From NCBI GenBank assembly GCA_964571135.1, contig CAZMZW010000007.1:1-64000 (forward strand): DNA of 64,000 bases, read 5' to 3'. This DNA comes from CAZMZW01 sp964571135 (GTDB taxonomy: Bacteria; Chloroflexota; Anaerolineae; Anaerolineales; Anaerolineaceae). Under the pieces are notes generated by a model that was not told where the DNA came from, did not search any database, and was given only the letters and a program-made list of their open reading frames with translations. A program made the translations under genes and the position numbers. Numbering within the stretch: the first letter of the stretch is position 1; the number at the start of each line of letters is the position of its first letter. Shown here in pieces: positions 41,991 to 50,208 of this stretch.

Positions 41991-43013
41991 TTAAGGGATA
42001 TTCCCACCAATGGTAGGCAGATTGAAAACGAATGGATTACCGCTGGGCAGCAGCATGGTTTGAATGGTCGGTGAGAGCTTGGAAATATATAAGTAGCTCA
42101 GCAGCTCAGGGCGGCCGTTCAAGGCTTTTGCAAGCAGATCGAAGGCATCTGCTTCAGCTTTAGCTTGAAGCAAGCGAGCCTGGGCAGCGCCTTCCGCAGC
42201 AATAATGGCAGATTCTTTCTGCCCCTTGGCAGTTTCGATCGCCTGGTTGGCTTCCTGGCGCCTTTGTTCAACCGTATAAGCAGCTTGTTTGGCCAGCTGG
42301 TCAGCGATCTGCTTCTGCTCGACCGAGGCGGCATATTCCTTGGAGAAACTGATATTGCGCAATACAAAGTCGATCAGGGTAATGCCATTTTCTGAAAATT
42401 TTGAGGCGAGGGTGGAGGTCACGTACTTGGTCATTTCAAACCTTTTTTCAGCCACCACTTCTTCCACGCCAAATTGGGAAATTGCATCGCGAATGATTCC
42501 GCGTACTTGAGGCCTCACCAGGTCTTCGCGATAGCGGTTTTGCCAGTTGATATGGACATCAATGACCTTTAAGGGATCAACCTCAAAGATTACTGAGGCA
42601 TCGATGATCACTTCCTGCCCATCCTTGGTACGGGCGGCAATGGAATCATCCCCAAAAACCTGACCTTCGGTAGGGATCACTGACATCGTATAGGTCTGTT
42701 TGGATATCGGATAGATCACAGTCCTTTCCACAAATGGCATGATCCAGCGCATCCCTGGCTGAAGAATTTGTTCCCGGTAACCCTTGGGGGATATGGCTGA
42801 AATGACCACACCGCGCTCTTCTGGTTCTATGAAGACCAATCCGGCACTGATGGTGGTCAGCACAATGGCAACTGCAACGACGCCAATGATGACATTGCGG
42901 GAATTCTTCACCTGCTGGCCTCGGGAGCTTTGCAGGAAAACCAATACGATCGTCCCAATCACTCCCATCCACAATAAGATCGAAACACCTGTTAATACAT
43001 CTGTTATTCTCAT
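41991..43013 (-). CDS. Prohibitin-family (SPFH/Band 7) membrane protein
   Basis: 340 residues. Two N-terminal hydrophobic helices (about 5-28 and 41-62). The SPFH domain follows: EPEERGVVISAISPKGYREQILQPGMRWIMPFVERTVIYP. A coiled-coil rich in Glu/Ala/Gln spans about 220-290 (AKQAAYTVEQRRQEANQAIETAKGQKESAIIAAEGAAQARLLQAKAEADAF in outline). Such proteins form membrane scaffolds and protease regulators in the prohibitin group. Strong aaggagatga precedes the ATG. Confidence 0.93.
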   Translation of the reverse strand: MRITDVLTGVSILLWMGVIGTIVLVFLQSSRGQQVKNSRNVIIGVVAVAIVLTTISAGLVFIEPEERGVVISAISPKGYREQILQPGMRWIMPFVERTVIYPISKQTYTMSVIPTEGQVFGDDSIAARTKDGQEVIIDASVIFEVDPLKVIDVHINWQNRYREDLVRPQVRGIIRDAISQFGVEEVVAEKRFEMTKYVTSTLASKFSENGITLIDFVLRNISFSKEYAASVEQKQIADQLAKQAAYTVEQRRQEANQAIETAKGQKESAIIAAEGAAQARLLQAKAEADAFDLLAKALNGRPELLSYLYISKLSPTIQTMLLPSGNPFVFNLPTIGGNIP

Positions 43014-43111
43014 AAACTCATCTCCTTGATAAGCGGAACTAATTATGCCTTGTTTTCATTCTATTTACGTATGAATTTTATTAATAGTTGCCTGAAAAAT
43101 TTAGGCTCGCT

Positions 43112-43549
43112 CTATTCCTGAAGTTGAATGGTGACCGGCCCATCATTGGCAATTTCAACCAGCATATGGGCGCCGAATTGCCCTTTCTGGGAGGCGACAC
43201 CCAGTTGATTGAGCTGGTCAACAAAAAGATCCACAAGCGGGCTGGCGAGATCCACTTGAGCTGCGTCGATAAAAGATGGGCGGTTGCCCTTGTGGGTATC
43301 TGCCATGAGGGTGAACTGAGAGACCACAATCGCAGACCCATGAATATCCAGGACTGAAAGATTCATCTTGCCAGCAGGATCGCTGAAAATTCGCAGGTTG
43401 GAGATTTTCTGTGCCAGGCTGTGGGCTTTTTGTGGATTGTCATCTTTTTCAATCCCCAGAAGTATCATCAGCCCTTGCTGAATTTCGGCTATCGTTTGGG
43501 AATTGACCGAAACCCGTCCATGCAGAACGCGCTGAATAACAGCACGCAT
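43112..43549 (-). CDS. dtd: D-aminoacyl-tRNA deacylase
   Basis: 145 residues, the normal length of DTD. The characteristic motifs are both present: SQFTLMADTHKGNRPSF (SQxTL) and NDGPVTIQLQ (NxGP(V/F)T with the Gly-cis-Pro). The start is MRAVIQRVLHGRVSV. DTD removes D-amino acids mischarged on tRNA. It lies 5 bases after trpS on the same strand, a translation-quality operon. Confidence 0.97.
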   Translation of the reverse strand: MRAVIQRVLHGRVSVNSQTIAEIQQGLMILLGIEKDDNPQKAHSLAQKISNLRIFSDPAGKMNLSVLDIHGSAIVVSQFTLMADTHKGNRPSFIDAAQVDLASPLVDLFVDQLNQLGVASQKGQFGAHMLVEIANDGPVTIQLQE

Positions 43550-43554
43550 ACAGT

Positions 43555-44550
43555 TTATTTCTTTCTTTCCGGCAAGCCAACCGCCAGACGGACTTCTTCC
43601 ATTGTCTGAGCAGCAACGGAACGGGCTTTTTTTGCACCCTCGTACAAGATATCCCAGACCGCATGGGGATTCTGGTTGATCTCAGCCCTTTTTTGGCGGA
43701 AAGGCGCCAGGTGGGCATTGATATTTTTGGCCAGCATTTTCTTGCAATCCACACAGCCGATGCCCGCTTTACGGCATTCAGTATTAACCGTTTGAATCTC
43801 TTCCGGGCTGGAGAAGAATTTGTGCATGGAGAAAACATTACACACATCCGGGTTGCCCGGGTCACTGCGGCGCAGACGTGCCGGGTCAGTGACCATTTGC
43901 ATCACGCGGACAGCTGTTTCTTCCGGCGTGGCCGCCAGTTCAATATCATTATTCAAGCTCTTGCTCATTTTATGGACGCCATCAATTCCCAGAACAATGG
44001 GCGTTTCAGTTATTTTCATTTGTGGTTCGAGCAGAACGGAGGTTTTGAAGCGAAAATTGAAAGACCTCACAATTTCGCGGGTAAATTCCAGATGGGGTGC
44101 CTGGTCCAAACCGACAGGAACGGCTGTGGCTTTGTAGAGCAGAATATCAGCCGCCATTAATACCGGATATCCTAACAGCCCATAATTTACGTTCTGAGGT
44201 TGTTCCCGTATTTTTTCTTTAAAGGTAGGCAGATCTGTCAGCTTGCCCAACATTGTGACCATGGATAGCAATACGTGAAGTTCGCTTACTTCGGGAACAT
44301 GCGATTGGATGAATAGGATGCTCTCTTGCGGACGGATGCCAGCAGCCAGCCAATCCAGAGCCATTTCGTAGGTATTCGGTACGAGATCCTTGGTGGTTTC
44401 CAGAGTGGTCAGGGCATGCAGGTCCACAATGCAGTATATGCATTCGTAATTATCCTGCAGGGCTACATAGTTTTTTATTGCGCCAAGGTAATTACCCAGG
44501 TGCTGACGGCCGGTGGGTCGGGCTCCGGAAAAGACGCGTCCTTTTTTCAT
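43555..44550 (-). CDS. trpS: Tryptophanyl-tRNA synthetase
   Basis: 331 residues. The HIGH equivalent is in FSGARPTGRQHLGNYLGAI, the KMSKS motif is HKMSKSLNND near 195-204, and the anticodon-binding C-domain carries CxxCK-type cysteines (GIGCVDCKKMLAKNI). Attaches Trp to its tRNA. aaggaaaa precedes the ATG. It sits between selW and dtd with 3 and 4 base gaps, so the three genes form an operon. Confidence 0.97.
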   Translation of the reverse strand: MKKGRVFSGARPTGRQHLGNYLGAIKNYVALQDNYECIYCIVDLHALTTLETTKDLVPNTYEMALDWLAAGIRPQESILFIQSHVPEVSELHVLLSMVTMLGKLTDLPTFKEKIREQPQNVNYGLLGYPVLMAADILLYKATAVPVGLDQAPHLEFTREIVRSFNFRFKTSVLLEPQMKITETPIVLGIDGVHKMSKSLNNDIELAATPEETAVRVMQMVTDPARLRRSDPGNPDVCNVFSMHKFFSSPEEIQTVNTECRKAGIGCVDCKKMLAKNINAHLAPFRQKRAEINQNPHAVWDILYEGAKKARSVAAQTMEEVRLAVGLPERKK

Positions 44551-44553
44551 GTG

Positions 44554-44808
44554 TTATTTTCCTTTGAAAAGATGGGCAGCCAGCAATTCTTCAACCTCGC
44601 CCGGGTTGGGCAGGCGTCCACTGCTTCGTTTGGAATAAACCAGTTGATTATTCAATTTGACCTCAAAATCCCCCATCACTGATGAAGGAATAATGGTGAT
44701 CGTTTCAACTTTTTTTTCGTAGAGTGTCAATAATTCGGCTGCCAAACTGGCAGCTTTTTCAGTAAAGTGTCAGGTAATGCAGTATTCAATGCTGATTTTG
44801 TAAGGCAT
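44554..44808 (-). CDS. SelW/Rdx-family selenoprotein with in-frame UGA (selenocysteine)
   Basis: 84 residues including selenocysteine. From the ATG at 44808 the frame reads MPYKISIEYCITU, with TGA at 44772-44770 as codon 13, then HFTEKAASLAAELL and the known downstream sequence to TAA at 44554. The motif C10-x-x-U13 is the CxxU redox site of SelW-type Rdx proteins, which continue with E, then β-strands (VETITIIPSSVMGDFEVKLNNQLVYSKRSSGRLPNPGEVEELL), matching here. A strong ggaggaa lies 6 bases before the ATG. A hairpin fitting bacterial SECIS rules follows the UGA. A gene caller starting at 44745 would miss the active site. Likely a thiol oxidoreductase. Confidence 0.85.
44738..44772 (-). promoter_or_regulatory. 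Bacterial SECIS-like hairpin after the UGA codon
   Basis: Downstream of the UGA (15 bases later, minus strand) GCTGCCA (44754-44748) pairs perfectly with TGGCAGC (44744-44738) around the loop GTT. The apical loop starts 22 bases after the UGA and begins with G. Both features agree with published bacterial SECIS rules (loop 16-37 bases after UGA, G in the first two loop positions). Confidence 0.75.
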
Positions 44809-44875
44809 GTAATTCCTCCAAGTAATAAGCGAATTATAAATCAAAAGAAGATTTAAATTTCAAAGTACTGTTTGG

Positions 44876-44881
44876 TAAAAT
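44876..44881 (+). promoter_or_regulatory. -10 box of a probable leaderless transcript
   Basis: TAAAAT ends 6 bases before the ATG at 44888, and no Shine-Dalgarno is present, so transcription would start near or at the ATG. Confidence 0.4.
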
Positions 44882-44887
44882 GAATAT

Positions 44888-45526
44888 ATGTCGACTGTGC
44901 TTTTTCCCAGGGGTGTGCCAATTGAGAAAAGACTGTTTGACTTAATTGTCAGTCTGATCACCATGCTTATTCTTTCCCCATTTATTCTTGTTATTTCAAT
45001 ATTAGTTGTTATCCTGGATGGATTGCCAATTCTTTTTGTTCAGGACCGTCCGGGTTTACTAAAACACATATTTCAGAATTATAAATTTCGGACCATGCGG
45101 ATCTTGAAAAAAGGTAAAGGTGAGCTGGTACCCGAGGAAGAGCGAATATTTCCATTTGGCCGTTTTCTTCGCCGCTTCAGCCTGGATGAACTTCCAGAGC
45201 TATTGAATGTGTTCAAAGGTGAGATGAGTATCGTGGGACCCCGGCCGCTGCTGGTGGAATATTTGCCGCGCTATTCAAAAGAGCAGCAGCGCCGGCACGA
45301 GGTGCTTCCAGGTATCACCGGTTGGGCACAGATCCATGGAAGAAATGCGCTCTCATGGGAGGAGCGTTTCCAACTGGATGTCTGGTATGTTGATCACTGG
45401 TCTTTCTGGCTGGATATAAAAATAATTTTCCTGACCGTTTGGAAAGTATTAAAGGGTGAAGGAATTAACCCAGTAAAAAACGAGATCATGGAAAAATTCA
45501 TGGGCAGCCAGAAACCCAAATCCTGA
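44888..45526 (+). CDS. Polyprenol-phosphate phosphoglycosyl transferase (PglC-like sugar transferase)
   Basis: 212 residues, the short monotopic PGT type. One membrane-inserted N-terminal helix (KRLFDLIVSLITMLILSPFILVIS) is followed by YKFRTMRI, GRFLRRFSLDELPELLNVFKGEMSIVGPRPLL (the family signature with catalytic Asp-Glu) and GITGWAQIHGRN. It transfers a sugar-1-phosphate to undecaprenyl phosphate, the first membrane step of glycan assembly. It probably serves the polysaccharide cluster at 50-64 kb although it is on the other strand 5 kb away. Convergent with the next gene, with two bases between stops. Confidence 0.92.
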   Translation: MSTVLFPRGVPIEKRLFDLIVSLITMLILSPFILVISILVVILDGLPILFVQDRPGLLKHIFQNYKFRTMRILKKGKGELVPEEERIFPFGRFLRRFSLDELPELLNVFKGEMSIVGPRPLLVEYLPRYSKEQQRRHEVLPGITGWAQIHGRNALSWEERFQLDVWYVDHWSFWLDIKIIFLTVWKVLKGEGINPVKNEIMEKFMGSQKPKS

Positions 45527-45528
45527 GG

Positions 45529-46533
45529 TTATTGAGTAGGGACGGTCAGGGGATTGAGCAGGTCAGCACGCATGCGCCCCACTAACTTTTGGAAATACTC
45601 CAGTTTACCTGGCGTAAAAAAAGCGGGTTGAACATCAGCAAAACGCACTCCACCGTAGACAATTTTTCCACCTTTACCTGCCAGCAATTCCGGCCAAATT
45701 TCACGTAAGGGGGATAGCCCGTCTACCAGGAGGGTGGCTGCCCATCTGGGCCGAGCTGATTCCAACGGGGGCTGGGAACCATAAAGAATGATCTCTTTAC
45801 CCACCAGGTAGGTGAATAATTCAGGGCTGTAAGCTTCCGGAGCAACAAACAATACCCTGACACCGTTGATGTACATTTGGTCAAAGGCAGCTTGCCAGGC
45901 AGCCGGAGAACTGCCAGCTGCTTGAGTGGCGATCAGAGGATATCTAACATACGGCGGAATGCTGGGACTGCATAAACCGCAAAAGAAATGCCCCCCATTA
46001 AAAAAGGCATCCTGCGAAAGCGTGTCGCTTGCAGAGATCAAGGCCCCGCTGCGAAAGTTGTTATCTAAATTGACGCTGATGAAACCAGCCATAAAGGAGA
46101 TGTATTCCGGCTGTCTTCTAATGATGGTAACGTTACTGCCTGGATTCCAATTAAGGTCACTGACTACTGCAAACTGGGTCCGGGGCGCTGCGTTGGAAAG
46201 AGTTCCCAGGTTTTCTGGATGCGTGAGGAAAACCAGTATTTTGACGTCTGCTGTGATTTCCTTGGCAGTTATTTCCGTTCGGGTTTCAAATAATAATCCT
46301 GAAGATGAGGTGAGTTCAATTAGAATATTTTGCGCTTCGGTTAATAGAACGGGATCTGCCCCATTTGGAGCGATCAGAATAGCTCTGGAAGGCAATAAAG
46401 TCGGTGTGGGCAAAGGGGTAGGGATACGGATTGGCGTGGAAGTAGGCTGATTGATCTTAATTAAAGAGCAGCCGCTTGAAAATAGCAAAATGGTAAAAAG
46501 TGAAAAGAGAATTGTCTTTAAATTGATCTTCAC
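45529..46533 (-). CDS. Lipoprotein resembling BMP-family substrate-binding proteins
   Basis: 334 residues from a GTG with aagga upstream. Signal peptide with lipobox SSGC (Cys22), then a Pro/Thr-rich linker. The body recalls the BMP (Med/TmpC) periplasmic-binding fold: QFAVVSDLNWNPGSNVTII, PEYISFMAGFISV, and GVRVLFVAPEAY. No ABC transporter genes are adjacent, so it may bind a nucleoside-like ligand or have another role. Assignment is tentative. Confidence 0.65.
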   Translation of the reverse strand: MKINLKTILFSLFTILLFSSGCSLIKINQPTSTPIRIPTPLPTPTLLPSRAILIAPNGADPVLLTEAQNILIELTSSSGLLFETRTEITAKEITADVKILVFLTHPENLGTLSNAAPRTQFAVVSDLNWNPGSNVTIIRRQPEYISFMAGFISVNLDNNFRSGALISASDTLSQDAFFNGGHFFCGLCSPSIPPYVRYPLIATQAAGSSPAAWQAAFDQMYINGVRVLFVAPEAYSPELFTYLVGKEIILYGSQPPLESARPRWAATLLVDGLSPLREIWPELLAGKGGKIVYGGVRFADVQPAFFTPGKLEYFQKLVGRMRADLLNPLTVPTQ

Positions 46534-46590
46534 GCTGAATAATCCTTGTTAGCGTATTTTACCCGTTTTTCTTGATTCAATGGTTTAAGT

Positions 46591-46596
46591 TATAAT
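46591..46596 (+). promoter_or_regulatory. Possible -10 box for the phosphohexomutase gene
   Basis: TATAAT, 141 bases before the ATG at 46737. TTGATT near 46572 is too close to be a standard -35. Confidence 0.35.
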
Positions 46597-46661
46597 ACAG
46601 ATAGTGATTCCATCGAGAATTCACCAATTCTCATACAGATCCTTGAAATAATTCTTGGCAT

Positions 46662-46693
46662 AACCCAATTGAAAAATTTCAATTGGGTTTTTT
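46662..46693 (+). terminator. Terminator-like hairpin in the leader of the phosphohexomutase gene
   Basis: aacccaattgaaa and tttcaattgggtt form a long stem followed by tttttt. Because it sits between a possible promoter and the gene, it may act as an attenuator or end an upstream transcript. A second inverted repeat, gagaatt-cacc-aattctc, is at 46615-46632. Confidence 0.65.
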
Positions 46694-46736
46694 ATGTCAT
46701 TTGCACGAGGACTCAAAATGCAGATAGGAGATTAGA

Positions 46737-48197
46737 ATGCCCATTCATTTTGGCACTGATGGCTGGCGGGCGGTCATTTCCGATACTTTCACGTTTGATA
46801 ATTTACGCCTTGTAGTCCAGGCAGTTGCGGATGCGGTTGCCTCTGAGGGTTGGTCTAATGGAATTCGATTGGAAAAGAAACCGGATCCCAGGAAAGTCGT
46901 TATCGGTTTTGATACCCGCTTTCTTTCCGACCGCTATGCCAGGGAAGCCGCACGGGTGATGGCTGCCAACGGATTCAATGTGTTTTTATGCCAGGCCGAT
47001 TCTTCCACGCCTGCAGTTGCTTACAGCACCTATGCCATGCATGCGATTGCCGGGATCATGATCACCGCTTCGCATAATGCTCCGCGTTATAACGGGATCA
47101 AGGTGAAATCACCTGCTGGCAGTTCTGCATCAATGGAACAATGCCGCCGAGTGGAAGTCTATCTGAATGATAACGAAAGTCAAGGGCGCGGTCCTAACCT
47201 GATTGACTATGATCTGGCTCGACAGAAAAAATTGATCACCCGTTTTAACCCGTTACCCGAATACCAATCCCATTTACGCAAATTGATCGATTTTGATGTT
47301 ATTGCAGAAAACCCACAATACCTGGTGGTGGATTCCATGTTTGGATCCGGACGCGGAATTATCAAGGGCATGCTGGATGGTACGGGGTGTGAGGTATTTG
47401 AAATCCGCAATGAAATGAACCCGGGCTTTGGCGGTGTGCATCCTGAACCAATTGCCTGTTATCTGCATGCACTCAGCGGCGCATTGTCAACAGGCAAAGG
47501 CAATCTGGGTCTGGCAACGGATGGGGATGCGGATCGCATCGGCGCCATGGATGAACGTGGCAATTTCGTCGATCCGCATAAAATCATGGCATTGGCGCTG
47601 CGTTATTTAGTGGAAAAGAAGAAATTGACCGGCGCGGTGGTCCGTACGGTTTCCACGACCCGAATGATTGACCGGCTGGCGGCAAAATACGGACTGGTCA
47701 TCCATGAAACACCGGTTGGTTTCAACCATATTGCGGAACATATGCTGCATGAGGATGTACTCATCGGGGGCGAAGAATCCGGTGGTATTTCCTTTAAAGG
47801 TCATATCCCCATGGGCGATGGCGTCTTGATGGGATTACTGATTGTTGAAATGGTGGCGGATGCAGGCGTGACCCTGGGTGAATTGGTCAAAGATCTGCTG
47901 AAGGATGTAGGCCCGGCATTTTATGAGCGCAAAGACATGCGTTTGCATAAACCGGTTGTAAAAGATATGGTGGTTGAAAAACTTAAAAACGAAGCCCCAG
48001 CAAAACTGGGTGGTGAAGAAGTTATGGAAGTAAGCACGCTGGATGGGGTCAAGTATATCCTGGCGGATGATTCCTGGCTGCTCATCCGCCCCTCTGGCAC
48101 GGAACCAACCCTGAGGGTGTATGCTGAAGGTCGTTCGGAAGAAATGGTCAAAGCGCTAATAAGTTTTGGGGAGAAAATAGCCGCCAGCGTAACTTAG
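46737..48197 (+). CDS. Phosphoglucomutase/phosphomannomutase
   Basis: 486 residues. The four α-D-phosphohexomutase domains are represented by FGTDGWRA at the start, the phosphoserine loop ITASHNAPRYNGIKV near 103-117, the metal loop ATDGDADRIG, the sugar-binding loop GEESGG and the phosphate loop RPSGTEPTLRVYAEG. It interconverts hexose 1- and 6-phosphates and so feeds nucleotide-sugar synthesis for the polysaccharide cluster. gataggag precedes the ATG. Confidence 0.95.
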   Translation: MPIHFGTDGWRAVISDTFTFDNLRLVVQAVADAVASEGWSNGIRLEKKPDPRKVVIGFDTRFLSDRYAREAARVMAANGFNVFLCQADSSTPAVAYSTYAMHAIAGIMITASHNAPRYNGIKVKSPAGSSASMEQCRRVEVYLNDNESQGRGPNLIDYDLARQKKLITRFNPLPEYQSHLRKLIDFDVIAENPQYLVVDSMFGSGRGIIKGMLDGTGCEVFEIRNEMNPGFGGVHPEPIACYLHALSGALSTGKGNLGLATDGDADRIGAMDERGNFVDPHKIMALALRYLVEKKKLTGAVVRTVSTTRMIDRLAAKYGLVIHETPVGFNHIAEHMLHEDVLIGGEESGGISFKGHIPMGDGVLMGLLIVEMVADAGVTLGELVKDLLKDVGPAFYERKDMRLHKPVVKDMVVEKLKNEAPAKLGGEEVMEVSTLDGVKYILADDSWLLIRPSGTEPTLRVYAEGRSEEMVKALISFGEKIAASVT

Positions 48198-48342
48198 CCA
48201 AAGAATTAACCGGATTTCTTGGATGGTTTTCTTTTTTATTCAATCCTTATTTATTAAATAGTGTCTAGTTAGATAATTTCATATTTTGATTGATGAGAGT
48301 GTTAAGATCGGAATTTGATAAAATCGTTATGAGTATGCGAAT

Positions 48343-49134
48343 CTAGCCTTTCAATTTCCCCGGTATCCCCAGATATTTTAGATAAAACCGTTCAATTATT
48401 TCAATAAATTCTTGCGGAAGAAGATTGGCGGTCTGCGTGATCATCCTGGCAGGAATTTCTTTATAGAAGGCTTCAGCGACACCACCAGCAATACAGGCCT
48501 GGGTATCCGCATCCCCTCCCAGGGCAACCGCTTTTCTTAATGCATCCTCGAAATTATCTGAATCAAGAAAGGCAATGAGTGCTTCTGGTACAGATCCCTG
48601 GCAGGTGACATCGAAATCATAATCAGGTTGAATTTCCAGATAGTCACGGTGAAGGTCATACCCAAAATCGCTTTCGATCTGAGTCTTGATCTCATATTTT
48701 GATGCTCCCTGCCGGGCCAGGAAGATCGCCAGGGCAACAGCCTGTGCCCCCTTGATTCCCTCGGGGTGATTATGGGTGACCATGGCGCTCTTTTTTGCCT
48801 CAGCAAGAACTTCTTCGCGTGTCGGGAAAGTAAACCCCACCGGACTAACGCGCATGGCTGAACCATTACCAAAAGAATTGTAAGGCTGGGTATCGTCGGA
48901 GTGAGCCCAGCTGTGATATTTTGAACCATAACCCCGATTTGGGAAACGAAAAGTAAAATCCTTCAGCGTCTTTAGATAATCTTTATTGTCTAATAAACAA
49001 GAAGCAACCGCTACAGTTAAAACCGTGTCGTCAGTAAATGTTGATCTGGCGGTAAAGAGGGGAAAATCCAATTCTTTGGTTGGATGAAATTCGTACGCTG
49101 AGCCGATTACATCACCAACGATGGTCCCTAACAT
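48343..49134 (-). CDS. ADP-ribosylglycohydrolase-family protein (DraG-like)
   Basis: 263 residues. Family features: MLGTIVGDVIGSAYEF, the metal-ligating FTDDT, the motif NGSAMRVSPVGF, and GGDADTQACIAGGVAEAFY (second metal site). Members remove ADP-ribose from Arg or other acceptors, or hydrolyse O-acetyl-ADP-ribose. The natural substrate is unknown. It is the last gene of the minus-strand block, 22 bases after 49156. Confidence 0.92.
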   Translation of the reverse strand: MLGTIVGDVIGSAYEFHPTKELDFPLFTARSTFTDDTVLTVAVASCLLDNKDYLKTLKDFTFRFPNRGYGSKYHSWAHSDDTQPYNSFGNGSAMRVSPVGFTFPTREEVLAEAKKSAMVTHNHPEGIKGAQAVALAIFLARQGASKYEIKTQIESDFGYDLHRDYLEIQPDYDFDVTCQGSVPEALIAFLDSDNFEDALRKAVALGGDADTQACIAGGVAEAFYKEIPARMITQTANLLPQEFIEIIERFYLKYLGIPGKLKG

Positions 49135-49155
49135 TTTTTGTTCGTTTACAAATTC

Positions 49156-49578
49156 TTAGTTCGCTGCCAGGGTTAATTGTGCTGCAATGGTGGCGGTATG
49201 CACAAGATCAGGATTGGGTGTGGCTGTCAAGGTTGGTGGAAGGGGTGTGGACGTAAGCTCCTGGGTAGGCGCACTTTCAGTAAATGGGGAGGATGGCAGG
49301 GTTGGCGGAATGGGGGTGGTTTTCTTGATCTCAGAGGAAGTATGTGCGGCGATGGTTTGTACTGCGTAGATCTGTGCCTGCGCTTCAATATCGAGCATGG
49401 TTTGATTAACAAAAATGAAACCTGCGGAAATTAATGCAAGGATGAAGATAAAGAAAAGCAATTTCCCTAAAATGGATTTTCCTCTCGGACGTGTCGACTT
49501 TTTAATTGGTTTTGATTTTATTGGCGTTTCTTCATTTGGCAGTTCATCTTGCGGGAAATCAAAAGATGGGTCAGACAT
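49156..49578 (-). CDS. Single-pass membrane protein with Pro/Thr-rich exterior
   Basis: 140 residues. A charged cytoplasmic N-terminus (KSKPIKKSTRPRGKS) is followed by one helix (LLFFIFILALISAGFIFV) and an extracellular Pro/Thr/Ser-rich tail (about 85-125). No signal peptide. agaggtaa precedes the ATG. Family not recognised; comparable short proteins are frequent in Chloroflexota. Confidence 0.7.
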   Translation of the reverse strand: MSDPSFDFPQDELPNEETPIKSKPIKKSTRPRGKSILGKLLFFIFILALISAGFIFVNQTMLDIEAQAQIYAVQTIAAHTSSEIKKTTPIPPTLPSSPFTESAPTQELTSTPLPPTLTATPNPDLVHTATIAAQLTLAAN

Positions 49579-49634
49579 GATTACCTCTTGTAATATGGAT
49601 TGATTTGATTCTGTAAATCATAATTACCAAAGAT

Positions 49635-50102
49635 TTAATGTTGATTTTCGTCGCTCGGTAAAGGCTGAAATCCTTCCGGTAAACCATCTTTACCTGGAGT
49701 CGATTGAATTTCTTTTTCCTCGCCAGATTGAAATAATGGTTTTGCTTCAGGAGCGTCGACTTTTACAGAATTATTTATAGATTTGGTTTGTACCGAAGTT
49801 GGATTTTCATTTCGTTTAATGGGATCGGATTTTTTCTCGGTCGTCTTGTTTTTTAGTTTCTGCTGGTTGTTATTTTGACCAAAAAGGGTTTGCTGGCGCC
49901 ATTTTTCTTTCTCTTTTTCCCTTTCCTCATCCAGTTTTTTTAATTCACGGATTCGTTTAAGCCATTCAGGTATTTCTGCTTCATGGGTTGGTTCAGCTGG
50001 CTGTCCGCCTTCCATCTTTTCCAGCGGAGCCCGGCAGTAACGGCAATAAACATCAGAAAGCAAATTGGCTTTTCCACATTTAGAACAAATTATTTCATCC
50101 AT
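49635..50102 (-). CDS. Zinc-ribbon protein with charged coiled-coil
   Basis: 155 residues. An N-terminal CSKCGKANLLSDVYCRYCRAPL binds one zinc (CxxC…CxxC). A Glu/Lys-rich helical segment follows (about 44-75; EWLKRIRELKKLDEEREKEKEKWRQ) and then a disordered polar tail. The IPEWLKRIRELKKL segment recalls small zinc-ribbon regulators common in Anaerolineae. It is cytoplasmic; function unknown. Confidence 0.75.
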   Translation of the reverse strand: MDEIICSKCGKANLLSDVYCRYCRAPLEKMEGGQPAEPTHEAEIPEWLKRIRELKKLDEEREKEKEKWRQQTLFGQNNNQQKLKNKTTEKKSDPIKRNENPTSVQTKSINNSVKVDAPEAKPLFQSGEEKEIQSTPGKDGLPEGFQPLPSDENQH

Positions 50103-50208
50103 GTATCATCCAATGAAAGAATAATATTTGGCGGCAATCCATAATTAAAGTATAGCACTTTCATTAAGGAGATACGATAGATATTTCCCCGAGGTTTCAA
50201 TTATTAAA

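Noticed and set aside
44554..44745. Truncated 63-residue protein beginning at 44745
   Set aside because: It has no ribosome-binding site and lacks the redox motif; the longer reading with UGA as selenocysteine explains the sequence better.
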